Shown piece by piece: positions 46,789 through 55,552 of a stretch of DNA of 64,000 nucleotides. This DNA comes from Phycisphaerae bacterium. Its GTDB lineage: Bacteria > Planctomycetota > Phycisphaerae > Phycisphaerales > SM1A02. Below the pieces are notes generated by a model, which searched no databases, had not been told where the DNA came from, and saw nothing but the letters and a program-made list of their open reading frames with translations. The first letter of the stretch is position 1; every line of letters starts with the position of its first letter. The translations under genes and the position numbers were made by a program. Location of the stretch: NCBI GenBank assembly GCA_016795065.1, contig JAEUIU010000028.1:1-64000 (forward strand), given 5' to 3'.

Positions 46789-48009
46789 ATGAAGCAACGT
46801 TCCCTGTCAGCCTCAACCTCGCCGAAGAACGGTACTTCCAGCACCACTCCTCCGACTGGCAAGGCTCTGATCTCGCGCAACAGCCCACTTGACCTGCTTC
46901 GCAAGCGTCATCGGGCCGTGGTGCGAGGCGCGAACACCGCGACCGGAACCGCCAGCGGAACTGGGTCTCGCGACATGTGGACCCTGAATGCCGAGGACGA
47001 GCTCCTGCTGAAGGAGATCCTCGCCGAGGAGATGGACTTCATCGACAGCCCGGAGTTCGGCAAGCCGGACGCCGAGCGACGGATCTACCAGGAGCTTCCG
47101 GAAGTCCAGAAGCCAGACGTCTCGTGGTACCGCCCCCTGATGGACGACCTGACCCCTGCCCGCGAGCGGGCGGAGAAGGGCGATCAGCGCGGTGAGAAGG
47201 CTCGCGCCAAGCCGCGCGCCGTTCGCGCGGGGAGCACCCTGCTTCTCACCGGAGCGCAAGAACGGTTCCTCTTCCTCAAGTACAACTTTGCCCGGCGTGC
47301 CGTGCAACTCCTTCAAAGGAAGATCGCCCACGGCGCTCCAACCTTGGAGCAAGCCCAAGGCATCCTGTCTTGGTACCGGATCTCCCGGACCTACCGCCAG
47401 CAGATCGCCGAGACCAACCTGGCTTTGGTGCTTGCCATGGCCAAGCGAGTGCGAATGAGCGAGGTCGATTTTGCCGACCTCATCAGCGAGGGCAACATGG
47501 CCCTGCTCCGCTCCGTCGACAAGTTCGACTGCGGGCGCGGGTTCAAGTTCTCAACGTATGCCTGCCGTGCGATTCTCAAGGCCTTCAGCCGTCACGGCGT
47601 CAAGCACTCCAAGTACCGGCAGCGCTTCCCCACCGACTTCGACCCAGCCCTCGAGAAGAGCAATCACCTCGAGACCGTTCGGGCAACGCACGAGAGGGAG
47701 TCGGCGGATGAGGTGAAGCACATTGTCCTCACCAACCGGGCCGACCTGAGCGAGGTCGAACGGACGGTCATCTTCCACCGGTTTGCCCTGAATCTCCCTG
47801 CTCATGAAGTCCCCCTGACCCTCGAGCAGGTAGGGCAAATCATCGGAGTGACCAAGGAACGGGTCCGCCAGATCCAAAACAAAGCTCTGGAGAAGATCCG
47901 CAACGCCATGGAGTCGGCCACCCCAAGTCTCGCCCAAGCGATTCGAGAGGATTTCGCGGCCGACGCCGAGGTTCGGCGCCTCGATCAGCAGAGAGCCAAC
48001 ATCAACTGA
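46789..48009 (+). CDS. sigma-70 family RNA polymerase sigma factor
   Basis: 406 residues. A long N-terminal stretch (about 200 residues, Ser/Thr-rich then charged) precedes region 2: ETNLALVLAMAKRVRMSEVDFADLISEGNMALLRSVDKFDCGRGFKFSTYACRAI, which holds the -10 recognition helix and the core-binding part. Region 4 contains the helix-turn-helix TLEQVGQIIGVTKERVRQIQNKALEKIR of RpoD-type factors. Region 3 is compressed. It is not the longest primary sigma type; it may be an alternative group 2/3 factor as common in planctomycetes. Long leader DNA lies upstream, an intrinsic terminator downstream. Confidence 0.92.
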   Translation: MKQRSLSASTSPKNGTSSTTPPTGKALISRNSPLDLLRKRHRAVVRGANTATGTASGTGSRDMWTLNAEDELLLKEILAEEMDFIDSPEFGKPDAERRIYQELPEVQKPDVSWYRPLMDDLTPARERAEKGDQRGEKARAKPRAVRAGSTLLLTGAQERFLFLKYNFARRAVQLLQRKIAHGAPTLEQAQGILSWYRISRTYRQQIAETNLALVLAMAKRVRMSEVDFADLISEGNMALLRSVDKFDCGRGFKFSTYACRAILKAFSRHGVKHSKYRQRFPTDFDPALEKSNHLETVRATHERESADEVKHIVLTNRADLSEVERTVIFHRFALNLPAHEVPLTLEQVGQIIGVTKERVRQIQNKALEKIRNAMESATPSLAQAIREDFAADAEVRRLDQQRANIN

Positions 48010-48064
48010 CTGCTCGCCAGTGGTCGTCCGGCCGCTCGCGGAAACCAACCCTCATCCGATCCAC

Positions 48065-48096
48065 ACGGCCCCGTCTTGCACGGGGCCGTCTTCGTT
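48065..48096 (+). terminator. terminator after sigma-factor gene
   Basis: ACGGCCCCGT pairs with ACGGGGCCGT around CTTGC, followed by CTTCGTT, a weak T tract. Confidence 0.7.
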
Positions 48097-48176
48097 GAGG
48101 CGGCCGCTACACTGCTTCGGCTCCGTCCGGGCCGAACGCCGGCGAGCCAAAGCCCTGCATTGCAGAAGAGGTTGCC

Positions 48177-48881
48177 ATGATCAAGAAGGTGGTCGGATCC
48201 CCCAGCGAAGCCCTTCAGGGCATCGCCCGTGATGGCATGACGGTCGCCGTCGGAGGCTTCGGTCTGTGTGGGATTCCAGAGCAACTCATCCTGGCCCTCC
48301 GCGACAGCGGCGTGAAGGGCTTGACGGCCGTGAGCAACAACGCGGGCATCGACGATTGGGGCCTCGGGCTTCTCCTTCGAACCAGGCAGATCCGGAAGAT
48401 GATTTCCAGCTACGTCGGGGAGAACGCTGAATTCGAGCGTCAGTTCATGTCCGGCGAGCTGGAGCTGGAGTTCAACCCACAAGGAACGCTCGCCGAGCGC
48501 ATGCGGGCCGGCGGAGCAGGCATTCCGGCCTTCTTTACGCCGGCAGGCGTGGGCACCGTCGTGGCCGAGGGAAAGGAAACTCGCGAGTTCGACGGCCGGC
48601 TGTTCGTTATGGAACGGGGCATTCAGGCCGACCTCTCCCTGGTCAAGGCATGGAAGGCCGACGAGTTCGGCAATCTGGTTTACCGGAAGACCGCGAGGAA
48701 CTTCAACCCGATGGTCGCCGCGTGTGGACGGGTCACGGTTGCCGAAGTAGAGGAGTTGGTCCCCACCGGTTCACTGGATCCAGATCAGATCCACACCCCT
48801 GGCATTTATGTCGACCGCATCGTTCGGACGACCTCCGAGAAGAGGATCGAACAGCGCACGCTCTCCTCTCGGTCCGTCTGA
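48177..48881 (+). CDS. CoA-transferase alpha subunit (SCOT-type)
   Basis: 234 residues. Starts with [16 protein letters not shown] and carries [20 protein letters not shown], the CoA-transferase signature of 3-oxoacid CoA-transferase subunit A, and later [20 protein letters not shown] and [16 protein letters not shown]. Such enzymes activate acetoacetate or similar acids from succinyl-CoA and need a beta subunit with the catalytic glutamate; none follows here, where the next gene is unrelated. Either the B gene is elsewhere or the pair has been split. CTACACT and the terminator of the preceding gene lie upstream. Confidence 0.9.
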   Translation: MIKKVVGSPSEALQGIARDGMTVAVGGFGLCGIPEQLILALRDSGVKGLTAVSNNAGIDDWGLGLLLRTRQIRKMISSYVGENAEFERQFMSGELELEFNPQGTLAERMRAGGAGIPAFFTPAGVGTVVAEGKETREFDGRLFVMERGIQADLSLVKAWKADEFGNLVYRKTARNFNPMVAACGRVTVAEVEELVPTGSLDPDQIHTPGIYVDRIVRTTSEKRIEQRTLSSRSV

Positions 48882-49318
48882 TTCGTTACCGGACGCCTTG
48901 GAACACTCCACACCGCTTCTGCGGCAGGTGGGCGTGGACTCCCATCCCGTGGAACCGTGAGGCCGATGAGGAACGGCCCGACCAGTCACCAGTCCTCCGG
49001 CTCGACAGGACACAGGGACTGAACCGGACCGACGGACGTTTAGATGGCCCTCCCGTTCCGGGTCGGGTCAACCTCGCCAATCCCCTCGCTTGGCATGACA
49101 TAGATGCAATCGAGCCGCGTTGGGCGGACGCCTTCGGGATTGGGAGGCCGTTTGTCGGCAGGAAGGGGCAACCCATTCCGACGCACAGACGGGCCCGGCA
49201 ACGTCCGTTCAGGCAAGACAGATTGGATCTTTTCCCGGATCTGGGACGATCCTCCAACCACAAGTCGATCGCTTACAACAGGATCACTGGCTCATCGGAG
49301 CCACCTCAGGAGTCTTTC
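48882..49318. other. intergenic region after CoA-transferase alpha
   Basis: 437 bases where a CoA-transferase beta subunit would normally begin. I see no open frame resembling that subunit or any other family, and no clear terminator. The end carries CAGGAG, the ribosome site of the next gene. Confidence 0.5.
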
Positions 49319-50776
49319 ATGTCGCTTGCTCGTCTGGTCAACCTCCGTTCCATGCGCCGAACTGCCGCCGCGATCACTCTTGCCTTGGCCTATTGGGCGT
49401 TTTCGCCCCAGGCGCCGGCTCAGTTCGGCGGTCGAGGCAGTTTCGAGGACGCCTTCACCCCCGATTTTCTCGCCCGAGACGTCACCCTTTTCGTGGACGC
49501 CCTTGGGCTCGAGGAATGGCAGCGCCCGATCATCGAGTCGCTGGTCATGGACTACCAGACGAGCTTCGATGCCGGCGTGAATGAGGTCAAGGAAGAGATG
49601 TCCAAGGTGAAGGAGCGGATGGGCTCCACGCCGCCGAATCCGGACACCGTGATGCAGCTCATCCTCCAGCCGATCGAGAAGTGGAGCGGCGCGAAGAAGC
49701 AGTTGCGAGAGCAGTTCATCGAGAACGTCAAGACCCAACTTTCGGAACCGCAGATGGAGCGGTGGCCGAAGTTCGAACGTGCAATCCGTCGTGAGAAGGT
49801 CTTGGCGACCGGCGATATCCAAGGCGAGAGCGTGAACTTGATTTCGGTCATTCGCAGCCTTGAATTCTCTCCGTCGGTTCTGGCCGGCCTTGATCCCGCC
49901 ATCGAGGAGTACGAGATTCGACTCGATGAGGCCCTTTCCAGTCGCACCGCAAAGATCGAGAGTCAGAAGCAGCGTCTGACGGACGCCATGACCTCAAGCA
50001 ACCATGAGGATGGCGTCCAGGCCCAGGAAGCGATCATGGCCGCGCGAGTGAGCGTCCGCGACACGCAGGACAACTCCCGCGAAACGCTGAAGAACGCAGT
50101 CCTTCAGCTCACGGACGAGGCCAAGGCGACCGAATTCGAGCTCGCTGCGTTGGAGAAGGCTTATCCCAAGGTCTACCGCAACGACCCGATCATGCCGCTC
50201 TTCGCTTCCGCCAAGGCAACCGAGGGAATCACCCCGGAGCAGACGGCTGCTCTGACTGAGCTTGAAGGCAAGTACAACGTCGAGATCCTCGATACCAACA
50301 ACCGTCTCCGGGATGCGTACCGTAGCGAGGAGCCAAAGGAGCCAAGGCGTCGCGTTGAGCTGATGCTTGCCCGGCAACAGGGTGGCGAAGCCGCTCGCAC
50401 GCTCCGAGGCGAGGCCGAACTGATTCAGAACGCTCGCAAGTCCCGCGAAGAGGTCTACGAGCGTTATCGCAAGGCCATCATGGACATCCTGAACGAAGAG
50501 CAGCAGAAGCAGATGCCCAACTTCGGCAAGGGCGACCGGATCGTGCCGGAACAGGCCGAACGAATCCGCGAGGCCAAGGAGTCAGCACGGCGGACTCGAG
50601 AGCCGGTCAACAGTCCTGTTTCCCCGAATCGTCCGGCAGAGAATCGCGACGAACGGAAGGAGAAGGCCCAATCCGAAATGCGCGGGCGCCTTCGTAACTC
50701 GCCAAACGAACCCCGCCGTGAAGGCCAACCCGAGCCGCGGGGTGGCAGTCGCCCCGGATCGAATTCGGTGGACTAA
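49319..50776 (+). CDS. secreted helical/coiled-coil protein, function unknown
   Basis: 485 residues. A signal peptide ends near residue 35 (APA|Q). The mature chain is charged and mostly helical with heptad-like stretches (EEMSKVKERM, KIESQKQRLTDAM, ELTDEAKATEFELAALEKAY), ending in a Pro/Arg/Gly-rich disordered tail. Spy/CpxP-like motifs such as LNEEQQKQMP occur near the C terminus, so a periplasmic chaperone-like role is possible. The long upstream frame extension reads through another gene; CAGGAG seven bases before the ATG decides the start. It precedes the secretion cluster by 150 bases. Confidence 0.72.
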   Translation: MSLARLVNLRSMRRTAAAITLALAYWAFSPQAPAQFGGRGSFEDAFTPDFLARDVTLFVDALGLEEWQRPIIESLVMDYQTSFDAGVNEVKEEMSKVKERMGSTPPNPDTVMQLILQPIEKWSGAKKQLREQFIENVKTQLSEPQMERWPKFERAIRREKVLATGDIQGESVNLISVIRSLEFSPSVLAGLDPAIEEYEIRLDEALSSRTAKIESQKQRLTDAMTSSNHEDGVQAQEAIMAARVSVRDTQDNSRETLKNAVLQLTDEAKATEFELAALEKAYPKVYRNDPIMPLFASAKATEGITPEQTAALTELEGKYNVEILDTNNRLRDAYRSEEPKEPRRRVELMLARQQGGEAARTLRGEAELIQNARKSREEVYERYRKAIMDILNEEQQKQMPNFGKGDRIVPEQAERIREAKESARRTREPVNSPVSPNRPAENRDERKEKAQSEMRGRLRNSPNEPRREGQPEPRGGSRPGSNSVD

Positions 50777-50800
50777 ACCGAGCAATCGACGATGAACTGC

Positions 50801-50821
50801 GCCGCACAGCCCCTGTGCGGC
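50801..50821 (+). other. 9-bp hairpin before gspE
   Basis: GCCGCACAG pairs perfectly with CTGTGCGGC around CCC. It lies within the 5' part of the longest possible gspE frame, which argues that translation begins downstream at the GTG. May end the preceding transcript or structure the gspE leader. Confidence 0.6.
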
Positions 50822-50926
50822 GTTGTCGAAGAGCATGCCGGAAGCGGCGGGAAGCCGGATTCCACAAAGTCCCCCGGGCCAGGCACGCTCTTTCTCCGCG
50901 AACAGAAGAACCGATCCGAGAACCAC

Positions 50927-52633
50927 GTGATTACGCCGAGTGAACAGCGACCGAACCAGCCGGCGACAACGAACCCCAGCCGGACTCTCAACGGACTGAA
51001 CGCCAAGCCGCTGGCTGGAGCGATCAACACCGGCGCCGCGGGCACCACGTTGGGCGGCGCTCCGCGAGTCGACGTCAAGGAGCGAGCCAAGCAGCTTGGG
51101 ATCGAGTGGGTGGAGAAGGCGCCGCCAGCGGACCCCGAGGCAATTGCCCTCATCGACGCCGATGTCGCCGTTCGGCTGCGGGTCATTCCGCTCCGCGTAG
51201 AGCGAGGTCGGCTAGTCGTCGCGATGCTCGACCCGCTGGACATCGCTAGCGTCGACGAACTCGCCACTCTGGTCGGCAAGCCGGTGACCAGGATCGGTCT
51301 TGAACTTGCCGCGTTCAACGAGCTGATGCGGGAGCACTTCGGCACCACCGCAGCCCGCATGGCAGCTAGCCTGGCCGGCGATTCCGATCTCGCCGCAGGA
51401 GACCTTGAGCACAACCTCGACGCAATCGAGGCCGACGACGTCCACCGGATGGCGGAGCAGCCAACGCTGATCCACTTGGTGAACCTGCTCCTCCTCGAAG
51501 CGATTCAAAGCCGCACGTCAGACGTCCACATCGAGCCCTTCGAGCGCGAGCTGAAGGTCAAGTATCGCATCGACGGCGTGCTCGTCGAACAGCCGCCGCC
51601 GCCAAAGAACCTCCAGCCGGCTCTCATCGGCCGCGTCAAGATCATGGCCGGGATGAACATCGCCGAGCGATACATCCCTCAGGACGGCCACATCACCCTT
51701 CGCTTTGAGGGCCGCAAGGTCGACATCCGCGTTTCGACCGTGCCGACGCTTTACGGCGAATCGGTGGTCATGCGTATCCTCGACAAGAGTTCGCTGCCGT
51801 TGGACCTCGTGCACCTTGGGATGAGCGAACGGCACCGGGCGATCATCGACAAGATGATCGCCAAGCCACACGGCTTGGTGCTGGTCACCGGGCCGACCGG
51901 CTCAGGCAAGACGACATCGCTCTACGCGGCACTGTCGAAACTCTACGACCCGCGAAAGAAGATCATGACCATCGAGGATCCCGTCGAGTACGAGCTCGCG
52001 GGCATCAACCAGATCCCCGTGAACCCCAAGCGAGGACTCACCTTCGCCACCGGTCTTCGCTCGATCCTCCGTCAGGACCCGGACATCATCTTTGTCGGCG
52101 AAATCCGCGACTCCGAGACGGTCGACATCGCCATCCGCTCCGCGCTCACGGGCCACCTCATCTTCTCGACGCTGCACACCAACGACGCAATCTCCTCAGT
52201 CGGCCGCATGATCGACATGGGGGCCGAGCCGTTCCTGGTCGCGAGCGTGCTCGAGGGCCTTCTTGCCCAACGGCTGGGTCGCCGCATCTGTCTGGCATGC
52301 GCGAAGGAAGTGCCGCTTCCCGAGGATGTGGAACATCGACTTACCCATAAGGAGCGCGAGCTTCTCGGCGGCAAGCAGACGGTCGGTACAGGCTGTGAGA
52401 AGTGCAAGGGCGCCGGCTTCCGCGGTCGTCTCGGCTTCTTTGAGCTTGTCCGGATCACCGCTCCGCTTCGCGCGGCGATCAGCCAGGGCAAGTCCACGAT
52501 GGAGCTTCGGGCTCTCGTCGAACACGACTTCATCACCATGCGTGATGACGGCATGTTGAAGGCCGCCGCAGGAATCACCACGCCCGAGGAAGTCCTCAGG
52601 GCCACGCAGGACGTCGAAGACGCCGTCATCTGA
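50927..52633 (+). CDS. gspE: type II secretion ATPase GspE
   Basis: Cytoplasmic hexameric ATPase that powers pseudopilus assembly. In the 568-residue form: GspE N-terminal domain, SDVHIEPFERELKVKYRIDGV, Walker A GPTGSGKTTS at about 322, MTIEDPVEY, Walker B-type DIIFVGEIRD and ALTGHLIFSTLHTND. A four-cysteine zinc motif is present, CLAC and CEKC near residues 455 and 489, usual in GspE and in PilB. I start it at GTG after the hairpin; an ATG 135 bases earlier gives a longer N terminus without known domain. It begins the gsp run. Confidence 0.95.
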   Translation: MITPSEQRPNQPATTNPSRTLNGLNAKPLAGAINTGAAGTTLGGAPRVDVKERAKQLGIEWVEKAPPADPEAIALIDADVAVRLRVIPLRVERGRLVVAMLDPLDIASVDELATLVGKPVTRIGLELAAFNELMREHFGTTAARMAASLAGDSDLAAGDLEHNLDAIEADDVHRMAEQPTLIHLVNLLLLEAIQSRTSDVHIEPFERELKVKYRIDGVLVEQPPPPKNLQPALIGRVKIMAGMNIAERYIPQDGHITLRFEGRKVDIRVSTVPTLYGESVVMRILDKSSLPLDLVHLGMSERHRAIIDKMIAKPHGLVLVTGPTGSGKTTSLYAALSKLYDPRKKIMTIEDPVEYELAGINQIPVNPKRGLTFATGLRSILRQDPDIIFVGEIRDSETVDIAIRSALTGHLIFSTLHTNDAISSVGRMIDMGAEPFLVASVLEGLLAQRLGRRICLACAKEVPLPEDVEHRLTHKERELLGGKQTVGTGCEKCKGAGFRGRLGFFELVRITAPLRAAISQGKSTMELRALVEHDFITMRDDGMLKAAAGITTPEEVLRATQDVEDAVI

Positions 52634-52641
52634 GCCACCGC

Positions 52642-53913
52642 ATGCCCTCGTTTCGCTATCAAGCCATTGACGCCTCCGGTTCGAGCACGACTGGCGTGCT
52701 CGTCGCATCCGATCGGGCCAGCGCGATTCGCCAGCTTCAGGTGCGCGGCGAAACACCCGTGGCCATCGATCTCGGAGAGGCCGAGGCTGCTGCGGCTGCG
52801 GCGGCAACGCGACAGGAAGTTGCCCGCACAACCGGCTTCTCCCTCCCCAGAATTTTCGCCCGAGCGGGTCGCCCCACGCTTTCTCGAAGCGATACGGCGA
52901 ACCTGATTCGTGAGTTGGCGACGGCCCTTGAGGCAGGGCTTCCACTTCTCCAGGCCCTCCGCACGGTGCGCCGACAGGCCGACGGCGAGGCACTTCCTGC
53001 CATCCTTGACTACCTCATCGAGCGTGTTGAGGCCGGCCAGCCCCTGCACAACGCGGCCCGAGAGTACGGACCGCCATTTGACGACATGATCGTAGGCATG
53101 ATGAAGGCCGCTGACGCGAGCGGTCGGATGGCGGAGATTCTCCACCAGCTTGCCGACCTTCTGGAACGATCCGTCGAGCTTCGACGCGAACTGGTCGGAG
53201 CTACGGTCTATCCCATGATCGTGGCCGGCCTGATCGTGGTGTCCAGCACCATCCTGATCACCTTTGTCCTGCCTCGCATCATGGAGCCGATCCTGGCCAA
53301 CGGGCGGGAGCTGCCGATTCCGACCCGCATCCTGCTTGGCGTCGCTGACACAATCCGGACCTGGTGGTTCCTGCTCTTGGGCGCAATCATCGCGTCCGTG
53401 TACGGATGGCGAACTTGGATTCGCAATCCCGACAACCGCTTTCAGTTCGATGGTTGGCTCCTTCGCCTGCCCCTCGTCGGGCGTCTTCTTCGCGATGTCG
53501 CCGTTGCCCGCTTCACGCGGACCCTCGGAACGCTCGTGTCGGCGGGCATGCCGATTCTCTCGGCGCTCCGCATCGTCCGCGATACCCTCGGCAACACCGT
53601 CCTGATGCAAGCGATCGATCAGGTCCAAGACAAGGTGACGACCGGCCAGTCACTGGCCGATCCGCTGGAGCGTTGCGGCCACTTCCCGGCCTTGCTCGTC
53701 CAGATCGTCAACATTGGTGAGCGGTCGGGTCGACTCGAGCCCATGCTCATGCATGCAGCCAGTGCGTTCGATCGCCAGGTGTCGAACTCGATCAAGCTCT
53801 TCACGAAGTCGCTTCCGCCCGTCCTCCTCGTGGTCATGGCGTGCGTCGCGGCATTCGTGCTCATCGCGATTCTCCTCCCGCTCCTTGAAATGCAGTCGGC
53901 CATCGGCGGTTGA
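52642..53913 (+). CDS. gspF: type II secretion inner-membrane platform protein GspF
   Basis: 423 residues with two GspF domains: PSFRYQAIDASG at the start, RTVRRQADG..LPAILDYLIERVEAGQPLHNA in the first and ARFTRTLGTLVSAGMPILSALRIV in the second, and three hydrophobic segments (about 190-215, 235-260, 390-415). It links the ATPase to the pseudopilus. Eight bases after the gspE stop, so co-translated. Ala-rich insertion near residue 50. Confidence 0.95.
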   Translation: MPSFRYQAIDASGSSTTGVLVASDRASAIRQLQVRGETPVAIDLGEAEAAAAAAATRQEVARTTGFSLPRIFARAGRPTLSRSDTANLIRELATALEAGLPLLQALRTVRRQADGEALPAILDYLIERVEAGQPLHNAAREYGPPFDDMIVGMMKAADASGRMAEILHQLADLLERSVELRRELVGATVYPMIVAGLIVVSSTILITFVLPRIMEPILANGRELPIPTRILLGVADTIRTWWFLLLGAIIASVYGWRTWIRNPDNRFQFDGWLLRLPLVGRLLRDVAVARFTRTLGTLVSAGMPILSALRIVRDTLGNTVLMQAIDQVQDKVTTGQSLADPLERCGHFPALLVQIVNIGERSGRLEPMLMHAASAFDRQVSNSIKLFTKSLPPVLLVVMACVAAFVLIAILLPLLEMQSAIGG

Positions 53914-53976
53914 TCCGGTATCGGCGCAGCGTCGCCGAGGAGCAGCGCCTGCCGCCCCGCAATCAGAGAACCAGTC

Positions 53977-54429
53977 ATGAACCTCCCCAAGGCCCCCACC
54001 CACTCGCTCGCCCTTGAGCGGTCCTTCGCCCGAACCCGCTCGACGATCCGACGCGGCTTCAGTCTTCTCGAAGTGCTTGTTGCGGTCACGATCATCGCCA
54101 TTCTCGCCGCCTTGGTCGTCCCTCGCGTCTACAACCAAGTGTTCAAGGCCAAGTCAACCGCCGCCAAGACCGGCGCGACCGCGGTTGCGAATGCCCTCAA
54201 GATCTACCTCGCCCAGAACGGCGTGCGCACCCTTCCGAGTGACTTCGAACTCGAGGTTCTCGCCGACGGATCCGACCCGCTTCTGGAGAAGAACGCCCTG
54301 AAGGACCCATGGGGTAACCCGTGGGGCCTGCGGGTCCCCGGCGAGGGCCGTGACTTCGACGTTCTGTCCTTTGGTGCCGATGGGCAGCCTGGCGGCGAAG
54401 GCGACAACGAAGACCTGATCCACAATTGA
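53977..54429 (+). CDS. gspG: major pseudopilin GspG
   Basis: 150 residues. A 27-residue leader ends in RRG|FSLLEVLVAVTIIAILAALVVPRV with Glu at +5. The ectodomain has GspG hallmarks: LKDPWGNPWGLRVPG, then FDVLSFGADGQPGGEGDNEDLIHN, which carries the calcium-site loop. Major subunit of the short periplasmic fibre. The next gene starts near its stop. Confidence 0.95.
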   Translation: MNLPKAPTHSLALERSFARTRSTIRRGFSLLEVLVAVTIIAILAALVVPRVYNQVFKAKSTAAKTGATAVANALKIYLAQNGVRTLPSDFELEVLADGSDPLLEKNALKDPWGNPWGLRVPGEGRDFDVLSFGADGQPGGEGDNEDLIHN

Positions 54430-54446
54430 TCAGGCCGATTATCACG

Positions 54447-55061
54447 ATGAGCCTGCTGCAACCCCGATCCATCAAACTTCACCGCGGCACCCCAGTTCGG
54501 GTGGCTCGCGGTTTTTCGTTGATTGAGGTCCTCGTGGCGATGGTGATCCTGGTCATCCTTGCCTCCATCGTCGCACCAAGGTTTGGCGCGGCTCGACGAA
54601 GCGAGAGCATGTTGGCGGGTGATCAGATCGAAGACCTGCTCCGCATGTGGGCGTACCGAAGTTCGATCGGCACGCAACAGGTCGGCATCTGGCAGAAGCC
54701 CGATGGCCTCATCGCCATCCAGGTGCGGGATACCGAAGGCTGGGAGCCAACCTCGGGCGATGTGGCGCCTTGGATCGATGACCGACTCAGCAACGCGGTA
54801 CGGTTGCCGAGTTCCGTCGAGATCATCGAGGTTCAGCAGAACTACGAGGTGCAGCCCTTGGGCGAGTGGTTCATCCAGACCAATCCCGACCGAAGTCGCC
54901 CGCAGGTTTCCATTTCACTGCGTGACTCGTCCAACGCAGTCACGGTTGTCTCGCTGGAGCCCTACTCGAACGCTCCTGTTCGGTATGACGGGAACACCCC
55001 CGCCGCGATTCGCCAGCCGATCGACCTCGACGCCGAGGGTGAGGAGACAGTCTCGTGGTGA
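54447..55061 (+). CDS. gspH: minor pseudopilin GspH
   Basis: About 204 residues. Leader ending VARG|FSLIEVLVAMVILVILASIVAPRF, Glu at +5; ectodomain variable with GVGIWQKPDG-like strand and C-terminal beta region. Similar to GspH in length and position (G-H-I-J-K). A TTG overlapping the gspG stop is possible as start, the ATG is preferred. Ends overlapping gspI. Confidence 0.85.
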   Translation: MSLLQPRSIKLHRGTPVRVARGFSLIEVLVAMVILVILASIVAPRFGAARRSESMLAGDQIEDLLRMWAYRSSIGTQQVGIWQKPDGLIAIQVRDTEGWEPTSGDVAPWIDDRLSNAVRLPSSVEIIEVQQNYEVQPLGEWFIQTNPDRSRPQVSISLRDSSNAVTVVSLEPYSNAPVRYDGNTPAAIRQPIDLDAEGEETVSW

Positions 55062-55552
55062 TCTGTACTCCGCCCCGATTGCCGTCCCCGCGCCGCCGCC
55101 TGGCCCGCGGCTTCGCTCTGATTGACGTCATCGTCGGAGGCATCCTCCTGGCGGTTGGACTCGCCGCCATCCTCTCCCTTGGGGCTCGTTCTCTGAGTCT
55201 GCACCAGCGCGGCGAACGCGAGGTGATTGCTGCCTCGCTGATCGACGATCTTCTCGGGACCGTTCTCAGTGACGGCCCCAAAGACTTCCCGGACCTGCAC
55301 GAAATGAGGGGAACCTGTGAGGCCCCGTACGAGGATTTTGAATTCCTGGTGGAAATTGACGAGGGGAGCTCGGGTGTGCCCTACAAAGTGGCTGTGACGG
55401 TCCAGCACATCGCCACCGGCGACACCTGGACCGTCGAGACGCTGATCGCCGCCAAGCTCGGCGAAGAACCAGATCCGGACCGAATGCCAGTTGAACCGAT
55501 TGATCGCGAGCAGCGCTACAGCGATCAGGAAGAGGCTGAACGAAATGGCTAG
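55055..55552 (+). CDS. gspI: minor pseudopilin GspI-like
   Basis: 165 residues. Leader RRRLARG|FALIDVIVGGILLAVGLAAIL: cleavage Gly present, but +5 is Asp instead of the nearly invariant Glu. The rest is a short beta-rich ectodomain and a charged tail, as in GspI. The GTG start overlaps gspH and the stop overlaps gspJ, so the whole group is translationally coupled. Assigned by position and size rather than by a diagnostic motif. Confidence 0.8.
   Translation: MVICTPPRLPSPRRRLARGFALIDVIVGGILLAVGLAAILSLGARSLSLHQRGEREVIAASLIDDLLGTVLSDGPKDFPDLHEMRGTCEAPYEDFEFLVEIDEGSSGVPYKVAVTVQHIATGDTWTVETLIAAKLGEEPDPDRMPVEPIDREQRYSDQEEAERNG

Noticed and set aside
48650..49318. Long N-terminal extension of the secreted helical protein
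   Set aside because: It reads through the CoA-transferase gene in another frame; a ribosome site and a signal peptide mark the later ATG.
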